From: Caldifarciminota bacterium
Lineage (GTDB): Bacteria > Hydrothermota > Tepidihabitantia > Tepidihabitantales > JAOUPE01
Reading direction: 5' to 3'
DNA: 5,401 bases
NCBI GenBank assembly: GCA_029880025.1
Contig: JAOUPE010000123.1
Span: 1-5,401 of the forward strand
The notes beneath the pieces were generated by a model, which did no database searches, was not told the origin of the DNA, and saw only the letters and a list, made by a program, of their open reading frames with translations. The translations under genes and the position numbers were made by a program. Every line of letters starts with the position of its first letter. Positions within the stretch are counted from its first letter, which is position 1. This document shows, piece by piece, positions 1 through 5,372 of the stretch.

Positions 1-606
1 CTTGGAAACAACCAGTTCGTATTTTATCAGCATAGTATCCGACATCTCGATTAGTCGAGAATGAGAAACCGAATGACTGGCAATCTCGATTGATAAGGAA
101 TCAATCATCTCTTGAATTTCATTTTGGTTCATAAAACTATAAGGGGAACGACTTTTCTGATTCGGATTATTTTTGTCGCTTACGCTCCCTTGCTTCGGCG
201 AGGGAGTGATGTTAGAAGCTATTACGCCAAGGGATATTGGCATCTTTAAGGATTTAAGTATTGGGTAAGCATATTGGTAAACGCAATAAAACCCATCGTC
301 GAAAAATATAACTACCGTTGGATTTTCGCTTGCGCTCAATCGCTTCAGCGACCGAGTGCTGTCGTTAAGGGGTTTATTTTGGGCATTTACTCCTTTCCGG
401 CGCGTCGGTGCAGGGTGAATCAAACCGAATAATAAAATAAGACAGATAAAGATGAGAGTTCGGAAAACCTTGAAAGCACGAAAGAAGTGGAAAATTAAGG
501 AGCTGCTTCTAAATAGCTTAGAGATTTCGTGCTTGCTTAATCTCGTGTTTTTGTCGCTTACGCTCGATAGCTTCAGCCACAGAGCGTAGTATTCGTTGTT
601 CGCCAT
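1..606 (-). CDS. Polysaccharide deacetylase (NodB family), N-terminal part, cut by left window edge
   Basis: Reading the - strand from ATG at 606-604 gives 202 codons with no stop up to base 1, so the 3' end is missing. Residues about 48-64 are a hydrophobic segment (FRTLIFICLILLFGL) after a basic stretch, a signal peptide or membrane anchor. The strand TVVIFFDDGF (97-106) is the NodB motif 1, with D103 as probable catalytic base and D104 as metal ligand. AYPILKSLKMPISLGVIA (113-130) matches the usual helix and strand that follow. EIASHSVSHSRL (174-185) is motif 2, with H178 and H182 completing the metal triad. The family removes N- or O-acetyl groups from envelope or exopolysaccharides such as chitin-like polymers or peptidoglycan; the substrate cannot be read here. 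Motifs 3-5 lie outside the window. ATG 606 is the only ATG, GTG or TTG in frame before the hydrophobic segment. Three in-frame palindromic insertions occur at residues 8-20, 84-95 and 134-146. Family assignment is firm, exact role is not. Confidence 0.9.
   Translation of the reverse strand, partial: MANNEYYALWLKLSSVSDKNTRLSKHEISKLFRSSSLIFHFFRAFKVFRTLIFICLILLFGLIHPAPTRRKGVNAQNKPLNDSTRSLKRLSASENPTVVIFFDDGFYCVYQYAYPILKSLKMPISLGVIASNITPSPKQGSVSDKNNPNQKSRSPYSFMNQNEIQEMIDSLSIEIASHSVSHSRLIEMSDTMLIKYELVVSK
170..208 (-). repeat. Palindromic element copy A, in frame in the deacetylase gene
   Basis: This copy encodes residues 134-146 (TPSPKQGSVSDKN), in a loop between NodB motif 1 and motif 2. On the + strand it forms the best hairpin of the three: 183-193 pairs with 198-208 without interruption (11 bp including two G.T pairs), closed by a TTCG loop at 194-197. 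In the sense mRNA the two G.T pairs become A/C mismatches, so the sense stem is weaker (6 bp plus 2 bp). There is no T-run on either side, so it is not an intrinsic terminator. Confidence 0.7.
323..359 (-). repeat. Palindromic element copy B, in frame in the deacetylase gene
   Basis: This copy encodes residues 84-95 (TRSLKRLSASEN), in the linker between the membrane segment and the first catalytic strand. It aligns with copies A and C over the same core (GAAGC, five bases, AGCG, one base, AAGCGA on the coding strand) but lacks one codon, so the frame is kept. On the + strand 333-337 pairs with 354-358 and 340-343 with 348-351 around a TTCA loop, with a 2x2 mismatch between the two stems. Confidence 0.65.
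548..588 (-). repeat. Palindromic element copy C, in frame in the deacetylase gene
   Basis: This copy encodes residues 8-20 (ALWLKLSSVSDKN), in the cytoplasmic N-terminal extension before the membrane segment. The 18 bases at 548-565 are identical to 170-187 of copy A. On the + strand 558-565 pairs with 582-589 (8 bp with one G.T pair), followed by a small internal loop and a GC-TTCA-GC tip (570-577). Confidence 0.7.
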
Positions 607-625
607 ATTAAAAATTTCTAACCTT

Positions 626-654
626 ATTATAATATAACCACAACTATTTGACAA
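626..654 (-). promoter_or_regulatory. Sigma-70-type promoter of the deacetylase gene
   Basis: On the - strand TTGTCA (654-649) and a perfect TATAAT (631-626) are separated by 17 bases. The predicted start of transcription is near 619, leaving a leader of only about 12-13 bases before ATG 606. An AAGG (625-622) lies upstream of that start, so no Shine-Dalgarno sequence would be in the mRNA. Strength and start point are predictions from consensus match. Confidence 0.75.
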
Positions 655-667
655 CAAAGACTTTAAC

Positions 668-695
668 TTGACAAAACAGAAAAAATGGTTATAAT
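668..695 (+). promoter_or_regulatory. Sigma-70-type promoter of the large surface-protein gene
   Basis: TTGACA (668-673) and TATAAT (690-695) both match the consensus perfectly and are 16 bases apart. Transcription should begin near 702, giving a leader of about 55 bases before ATG 758. Its -35 box lies 13 bases from that of the divergent promoter, so the two probably share any regulator bound here. Confidence 0.8.
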
Positions 696-745
696 TTATC
701 TAATATATATTTTGGGGAATTAAGATAAGAATGACCAATTGTCAT

Positions 746-754
746 AAAGGGGGG
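746..754 (+). promoter_or_regulatory. Ribosome binding site that selects ATG 758
   Basis: The purine run AAAGGGGGG stands just before ATG 758; its AAGG core (747-750) is 7 bases from that ATG. The alternative in-frame ATG at 731 has only a GGGG (714-717) 13 bases away, a poor spacing. Starting at 758 also places a normal basic n-region directly before the hydrophobic core of the signal peptide. Confidence 0.7.
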
Positions 755-757
755 AAA

Positions 758-853
758 ATGAACCAAAAAAGTAAAGAGCAAAAACCCAAATTATCCCACA
801 ATCCGATATTTTACCTATTTTTATGCTTGCTTCTCGTTTCAACCGGTTCGGCT
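758..853 (+). other. Signal peptide of the large surface protein
   Basis: The N-terminus has a basic region (KSKEQKPKLSHNP), a hydrophobic core (IFYLFLCLLLVSTG) and a signal peptidase I type site after GSA, predicted between A32 and Q33. The Cys in the core (C23) is not in a lipobox, so lipidation is not indicated. Confidence 0.85.
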
Positions 854-3800
854 CAAATTCTCATGTGGTTTGATTATTTTACCGAGTTTCCAGCCGGCTG
901 GACAACTGGTGGTAGTGGTGGACCATGGACTAAAGTTTCTAACCGTGCCAAATCAACTCCTAACAGTGTTAAATGCACACCGAATGCCAATTATGCTAAC
1001 AATCAAAACAATTGGATGCAGCGGACCATTGACCTTACCGGATATGTCAATGCTTCGGTGGTATTTTCGATATGGCAAAATACTGGTTGGAATGATTATA
1101 TCTATTTTGAATACTTTTCGGGCGACAGCTGGATTACTCATTGGGCAAGGTCAGGTGATTATGGTGGGTTTGACCAGCAGGTTATGACCAATATTCCAAA
1201 TACTGCCACCGCAGTAAGGTTTCGTTTTAGTAGCGATACTATTGGCACGACTGAAGGTGTTTACATCGATGATTTTTATCTCTATGGTTATCGTTATGAC
1301 CTCGGTTGCACTCAAATTTTTGCGCCGACCGGAACTATCGATTCGGGTCAGGTAATTACTCCGCAAGCTCGTGTTCAAAACTTCGGTGATTATATTACCA
1401 CTTTTTGGGTCCGGATGCGCATTGGTAATTTTTACAATAATTCAGTCCAGGTTGTAAACCTGGCTCCAGGTACGTTCACCACGGTTAATTTTCCAGGTTG
1501 GTCTGCGATACAGCGGGGAAACCATTTTGTGCGCTGTTCGACCGAATATGCGAATGATATTAATCCGCTTAATGACCGTTGCACCAGTTCAATTTCAGTT
1601 AGGGTAAGAGATGTCGCCACGGCGGCGATTGTTGCCCCATCCGGTACTATTGATTCGGCTCAGGTTGTCACTCCCAAAGCAATAATCAATAACCTTGGTA
1701 CTCATACCGAAACCTTTAATGTCTATTTCTGGATTGGCAATACTTACTCATCGATACAGTCGGTAAACCTTGGTCCTGGCTTATCCGATACAATAGATTT
1801 TGCCCCCTGGACCGCACTGGTTCGAGGTCCTAATACCTTAAAATGCAGTACGGCTTTAGCCGGTGATGTGAGCACAAGCAACGACCGCCAGACTGGTTCG
1901 GCTGTGGTTAGAGTGCGTGATGTTGGTGTGTCGGCGATTATTAGCCCAGCCGGCACAGTTGATTCGGCTGCCTTTTTGATTCCTCAAGCCCAGATTATGA
2001 ACTATGGTTCACATCAAGAAAATCTTTCGGTTACTCTCTATATCAATGGTCCTGGTGTCAACTGGTCCAATACCGTAACGGTTTCAAACCTTAACTCAGG
2101 TGAACAGAGAACGGTCAATATCGGTTCCTGGAACATTGGACCAAGAGGTAATTACACCACTCGCTGTACCACCGCATTGGTTGGTGACCAGATAAATAGC
2201 AATGATGCAAGAGATAGTAGTTTTACGGTTCGGGTTCGTGATGTTGGTGTGACAAGTATCAATTCACCACCGGCGGCAGTCGATTCGGCTTCCACGGTTC
2301 CGATATCGGCAACGGTCCAGAACTTTGGCACCACGACGGAAACTTTTTCGGTACTGTTCCGAATTGGTGGTTTTTATACCAGCAGCAGAACTATCACGTT
2401 GACTCCAAACGGTTCTTCAGTGGTTAACTTTGACCCCTGGCTCGTTAATCAAACTCGAAACACCTATACACCCCGCTGCAGTACAACCCTTGCTGGCGAT
2501 GCCAATGCAAATAACAATCGCCAAACCAGTTCGGTTACGGTGAATATTCATGATGTTGGGGTTGCCCTTATTAATTCTCCGACGACTGAGGTTGACAGCA
2601 ATACGGTCAGTCCGGTCAGTGCTCGAATCACGAACTATGGAACTTATTCGGAAACCTTTTCGATAAGCTTCCGAATCGGTAGTTTTTATACGAGTCTGCG
2701 AACCATAACCCTGCCAGCAGGAAATTTCAGTGTGGTCAGTTTTGACAATTGGTCAGTCACTCAACCACGGGGTAGTTATGCGATGAAATGCAGCACACAA
2801 CTTAATCTGGATATTAATCCAAACAATGATGCTCTAACCGGAACGGTAGCGGTCATGGTGCATGACGTAGGTGTGGTCTCTTTAAATTCACCGCCGGCTC
2901 AGGTTGATAGTAACTCGACGGTAACGGTCAGTGCCACCATCGCCAATTATGGCACCTCTAACGAGTCGTTCGATGTGAATTATAAAATCGGGGGTTTCTA
3001 TTCATCGGTTATCAGCATAAACATGCCACCGAATAGTTCGCAATCAGTCAATTTTGCTAACTGGTTGGTATTGCAGCCTCGCGGCAGTTATACCCTTAGT
3101 TGCAGTACTCAGCTCAGTAATGATATCAATCGTGGTAACGACCGACAGACCGGTACTGTAACAATTAATGTGCACGATGTTGGGGTTGCCTCATTTACCG
3201 GGCTGCCCGCCTCAGTTGATTCGGGAACTCAGGTCCCAATCAACGCAACCGTAGCCAATTATGGTTCGACCTCAGAAACCTTTGATGTCGAATGTCGAAT
3301 CGGCACAGGTTACACCAGCACCAGGACTTTAACTTTAAATCCAGGAAGCAGTAGTCCGGTTGCATTCGATACCTGGCAACCTTTGACTCGAAATAACAAT
3401 ACGGTAAAATGTTCAACCCGGCTCAGCAACGATGCCTACCGTAACAATGATTTTCAACAGGACAGTATCTTTGTTATTGTCCGCGACATATTGGCATCAG
3501 CCGTGGTTGCTCCGGTTGAGACGATAGCCCTTGGTGTTCAGGTTATACCAAAGGCGCGTTTTGAAAACATCGGAAACCAACCAGCAACATTTCCGGTTAC
3601 CTTTCAGATTAGCGTTCGTTCGAATATTATTTATTTCGATTTAATCAACCTATATCTGGAACCGGGCATGGAATCAGTGGTTGAATTTGCGGCTTGGACA
3701 CCAGAATCACTTGGTATGCACACGGCACAGATTCAATGTGTACTGCTTGATGACATGAATCCAACCAATGATGTAAGGTTTGATACGATAATAGTCTTTA

Positions 3801-5047
3801 CCGATATTGTCTGGCTCCAAAAGCAAGATTTACCAATTGGTTTGAGAAACAAACGGGTGAAGAAAGGCGCTGCCCTGGTTTATGTGCCAGATTATTCAAT
3901 CTATGCCTTTAAGGGTTCTAACACTAACGAGTTCTACCGTTATGATATTCTAACCGACAGTTGGACCAATATCTGTTCGATACCTTATTCAATTACCAGA
4001 AGCAAACGGGTAAAAGATGGTTCGGCTCTCTGCTATAGTGGCGAATATATCTTTGCCTTGAAAGGGGCAAATACCAGTGAGTTCTGGCAGTATCGAATTA
4101 CCACGGACAGCTGGACTGAAAAGAAATCAATACCAGAAGGACTTCGGGGCAGGAGAGTTAAAGGTGGTTCAGGATTGGTTTATGTCAGTAAAGGTGACAC
4201 CAGTTTTATCTATTGTCTAAAAGGAAGTAAGACCGATGAATTCTATGCGTACTGGGTTGAAATGGATACCTGGTTAAAACGAAAACCAGTACCACTCGCG
4301 CCTTCGGGTAAAGTGTTGTATCGTGGCAGTAGTATCATTTATGATGGAGCCAATCATATTTATGCATTGAAAGGCAAAACCAACGAATTTTATGTCTACG
4401 ATATAACATTAGATACCTGGGAGATGAAACCGATGCTGCCGTTTTATGGCACCATGGGTAAGAAAAAGAAGGCAAAAAATGGTGCTGGACTCGCTCATAA
4501 TGGTGCGAATTTGATTTATGCGCTTAAAGGTGGTAATACGGATGAACTCTGGTCTTATGATATTGTTCAAGATACCTGGTTAAGTAAAGAACCAATACCG
4601 ATGGCGCCAAGTAATAAACGGGTCAAATCTGGTGGTGCGATTTGCTTCGCTACGGTGAACGGAAAAGCTTATGTGTTCAAAGGCGCAAATACCAGAGAAT
4701 TCTGGGCGTATTCACCATTCACCATGACGCTTACTGCTCAGAATGGTTCAGAAGATGGTAATATGTCATCAAATCAGATTAAATCGGTTGCGAAATTCAA
4801 TCTGGAAATTAAGCCGATACCATGTAATAAGACTGCTGAAATCAGATACAATCTACCAGAACCGGATGATGTCAGATTAAAACTCTATGATGCCTGTGGC
4901 AAACTGGTAAAGATTTTAACGGTACCGGCTAATTCGAAACAGGGCAGGATAACGCTTAATAGTCAAGAACTACCAACTGGCGTTTACGTCTTAAGATTGG
5001 AAGGTCGTAACTTTGGTCTTGTCAAGAAAATGGTTATCAGCCGTTAA
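758..5047 (+). CDS. Secreted modular surface protein: jelly-roll-like domain, eight CARDB-like repeats, six-bladed Kelch-like propeller, T9SS-type C-terminal domain
   Basis: The product has 1429 residues counted from ATG 758 (1438 from ATG 731). In order: signal peptide 1-32; jelly-roll-like domain about 36-178, of the kind found next to cell-surface anchor modules; eight CARDB-like beta-sandwich repeats 181-1015; six Kelch-like blades 1019-1325; a low-complexity linker; and a Por secretion-type sorting domain 1347-1429 ending in GVYVLRLEGRNFGLVKKMV. No catalytic motif is visible, so binding or adhesion at the cell surface is the likely role: the repeats act as a stalk and the propeller or the N-terminal domain as the ligand-binding head. 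If a T9SS-like system exists in this organism, the C-terminal domain would direct outer-membrane passage and attachment. The gene appears monocistronic, with its own promoter (668-695) and terminator (5064-5099). Domain classes are well supported by repeat patterns; ligand and exact function are unknown. Confidence 0.93.
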   Translation: MNQKSKEQKPKLSHNPIFYLFLCLLLVSTGSAQILMWFDYFTEFPAGWTTGGSGGPWTKVSNRAKSTPNSVKCTPNANYANNQNNWMQRTIDLTGYVNASVVFSIWQNTGWNDYIYFEYFSGDSWITHWARSGDYGGFDQQVMTNIPNTATAVRFRFSSDTIGTTEGVYIDDFYLYGYRYDLGCTQIFAPTGTIDSGQVITPQARVQNFGDYITTFWVRMRIGNFYNNSVQVVNLAPGTFTTVNFPGWSAIQRGNHFVRCSTEYANDINPLNDRCTSSISVRVRDVATAAIVAPSGTIDSAQVVTPKAIINNLGTHTETFNVYFWIGNTYSSIQSVNLGPGLSDTIDFAPWTALVRGPNTLKCSTALAGDVSTSNDRQTGSAVVRVRDVGVSAIISPAGTVDSAAFLIPQAQIMNYGSHQENLSVTLYINGPGVNWSNTVTVSNLNSGEQRTVNIGSWNIGPRGNYTTRCTTALVGDQINSNDARDSSFTVRVRDVGVTSINSPPAAVDSASTVPISATVQNFGTTTETFSVLFRIGGFYTSSRTITLTPNGSSVVNFDPWLVNQTRNTYTPRCSTTLAGDANANNNRQTSSVTVNIHDVGVALINSPTTEVDSNTVSPVSARITNYGTYSETFSISFRIGSFYTSLRTITLPAGNFSVVSFDNWSVTQPRGSYAMKCSTQLNLDINPNNDALTGTVAVMVHDVGVVSLNSPPAQVDSNSTVTVSATIANYGTSNESFDVNYKIGGFYSSVISINMPPNSSQSVNFANWLVLQPRGSYTLSCSTQLSNDINRGNDRQTGTVTINVHDVGVASFTGLPASVDSGTQVPINATVANYGSTSETFDVECRIGTGYTSTRTLTLNPGSSSPVAFDTWQPLTRNNNTVKCSTRLSNDAYRNNDFQQDSIFVIVRDILASAVVAPVETIALGVQVIPKARFENIGNQPATFPVTFQISVRSNIIYFDLINLYLEPGMESVVEFAAWTPESLGMHTAQIQCVLLDDMNPTNDVRFDTIIVFTDIVWLQKQDLPIGLRNKRVKKGAALVYVPDYSIYAFKGSNTNEFYRYDILTDSWTNICSIPYSITRSKRVKDGSALCYSGEYIFALKGANTSEFWQYRITTDSWTEKKSIPEGLRGRRVKGGSGLVYVSKGDTSFIYCLKGSKTDEFYAYWVEMDTWLKRKPVPLAPSGKVLYRGSSIIYDGANHIYALKGKTNEFYVYDITLDTWEMKPMLPFYGTMGKKKKAKNGAGLAHNGANLIYALKGGNTDELWSYDIVQDTWLSKEPIPMAPSNKRVKSGGAICFATVNGKAYVFKGANTREFWAYSPFTMTLTAQNGSEDGNMSSNQIKSVAKFNLEIKPIPCNKTAEIRYNLPEPDDVRLKLYDACGKLVKILTVPANSKQGRITLNSQELPTGVYVLRLEGRNFGLVKKMVISR
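863..1291 (+). other. N-terminal jelly-roll-like (choice-of-anchor J / MAM-like) domain
   Basis: Residues about 36-178 begin with FDYFTEFPAGWTTGG and end with GVYIDDFYLYG, the opening and closing strands typical of the 'choice-of-anchor J' group of beta-sandwich domains, with WMQRTIDLTGY and the VRFRFSSDT strand between. Such domains occur in secreted bacterial proteins and often bind carbohydrate or protein ligands. Binding residues cannot be named from the sequence alone. Confidence 0.65.
1298..3802 (+). repeat. Eight tandem CARDB-like repeats of about 312 bp (about 104 residues)
   Basis: Repeats begin at 1298, 1610, 1919, 2240, 2552, 2864, 3176 and 3485; the last ends near 3802. Unit lengths are 104, 103, 107, 104, 104, 104, 103 and 106 residues. 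The shared pattern is DVGV..I.SP...VDS, then A...NYG...ETF, an IG..Y strand, V.F..W, RG or an equivalent, CST.L..D.N..ND, and a final V.V strand. This fits the CARDB/APHP class of Ig-like adhesion modules. Repeats 1 and 2 resemble each other and repeat 8 most, while 4-7 form a more uniform group, suggesting expansion from the middle. A stretch of 15 bases is identical at 2552-2566 and 3176-3190. Confidence 0.88.
3812..4732 (+). other. Six-bladed Kelch-like beta-propeller
   Basis: Six units of about 51 residues span residues 1019-1069, 1070-1119, 1120-1172, 1173-1221, 1222-1274 and 1275-1325. Each has the series ALKG.NT.EFW.YD....DSW or a close variant; the first five end in D(S/T)W and the last is degenerate (SPFTMTL). 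The glycine, aromatic and tryptophan spacing is that of Kelch motifs, although the usual GG doublet is replaced by a basic KRVK.G.AL segment. The propeller is probably extracellular and a protein or glycan binding surface. Confidence 0.8.
4796..5044 (+). other. C-terminal T9SS type A (Por) sorting-like domain
   Basis: The last 83 residues follow the family pattern: IKPIPCNKTAEIRYNLPEP, then VRLKLYDACGKLVKIL, then LPTGVYVLRLEG and a basic end KKMVISR. In Bacteroidota such domains direct passage through the type IX secretion system and are cleaved on export. The usual 'PNP' at the start is 'PIPCN' here. Whether this organism has T9SS cannot be seen in the window. Confidence 0.8.
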
Positions 5048-5063
5048 TCTCAAAGAACCAGGC

Positions 5064-5099
5064 AAAGAGGGGATTCGAATCGAATCCCCTCTTTTTTTT
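5064..5099 (+). terminator. Intrinsic terminator of the large surface-protein gene
   Basis: A perfect 12-bp stem (5066-5077 with 5081-5092) with a 3-base AAT loop is followed by eight T residues (5092-5099). It starts 19 bases after the TAA stop. The stem can be lengthened by two A-T pairs. In the opposite direction the stem is followed by only TTT, so it would be a weak terminator for - strand transcripts. Confidence 0.93.
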
Positions 5100-5140
5100 A
5101 CTGGTCATTATAAGACAAAAGCAGTATTAAATTTTTTTCT

Positions 5141-5329
5141 TCACAGGTGCTGGGCGGTCCAGGAAGCACCGCTGGCTCTTAGATAGTCGAGGATTGTGCG
5201 TAAAGTTGGATTCTTCATCAGTCCGTTTTCTAATTGAGCAATGAAACTTCTGCCCGACTTAGTCTTGATTTCCATTCTCGATGCCACTTCTCTTTGCGTC
5301 AAATTGGCTTTCACTCTTAATTGACAAAG
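5141..5329 (-). pseudogene. XRE-type helix-turn-helix regulator, probable remnant
   Basis: The - strand frame ending in TGA at 5143-5141 reads LCQLRVKANLTQREVASRM, an acidic/basic turn, SFIAQLENGLMKNPTLRTILDYLRASGAS and ends WTAQHL. LTQREVASRM and SFIAQLENG are helices 2 and 3 of a Cro/C1-type (HTH_3) DNA-binding fold, and NPTLRTILDYLRA the helix after them. A TGA at 5332-5330 lies directly before LCQ. The only start after it that keeps most of the fold is GTG 5314-5312 (57 residues), which has no clear Shine-Dalgarno sequence and cuts helix 1. The parts KRID (5344-5333 in another frame) and LCQLRVKAN together look like a normal start broken by a small deletion, though this is inference. Alternatives: an intact mini-regulator from GTG 5314, or an antitoxin whose partner lies to the right of the window. 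The HTH identity is firm, the broken state is not. Confidence 0.6.
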
Positions 5330-5372
5330 TCAATTCTCTTCGGATTGCTTCGGATTCTTATTCAGAAAAGAA

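Noticed and set aside
1..132. ATG at 132-130 on the - strand as the start of a separate small gene
   Set aside because: The frame is open far upstream and encodes NodB motif 1 before it, so this Met is internal (M159) to the deacetylase.
170..588. The three repeats as a CRISPR array or as terminators
   Set aside because: Spacings are uneven (about 150 and 225 bases), copies are diverged, they lie in an open reading frame, and no T-run follows the hairpins on either strand.
731..757. Upstream in-frame ATG at 731 as the start of the large gene
   Set aside because: It lacks a well-spaced ribosome binding site and would add nine residues before a complete signal peptide; ATG 758 has AAGG at 7 bases. 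It remains possible but less likely.
953..2334. Minus-strand and +1-frame open frames inside the large gene
   Set aside because: They overlap a frame with clear domain repeats, show no recognisable motifs of their own, and are shadows of biased codon use in the repeats.
5107..5112. TATAAT on the - strand as a promoter
   Set aside because: No -35 box at a proper distance, and transcription would run straight into the terminator region and antisense to the large gene.
5100..5140. A gene or RNA between the terminator and the HTH remnant
   Set aside because: Only about 40 AT-rich bases with no open frame or stable fold.
5330..5332. TGA before the HTH frame read as a sense codon (alternative genetic code)
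   Set aside because: The HTH frame itself ends at TGA, no internal TGA is needed in the deacetylase or the large gene, and the sequence before it does not look like an HTH N-terminus.
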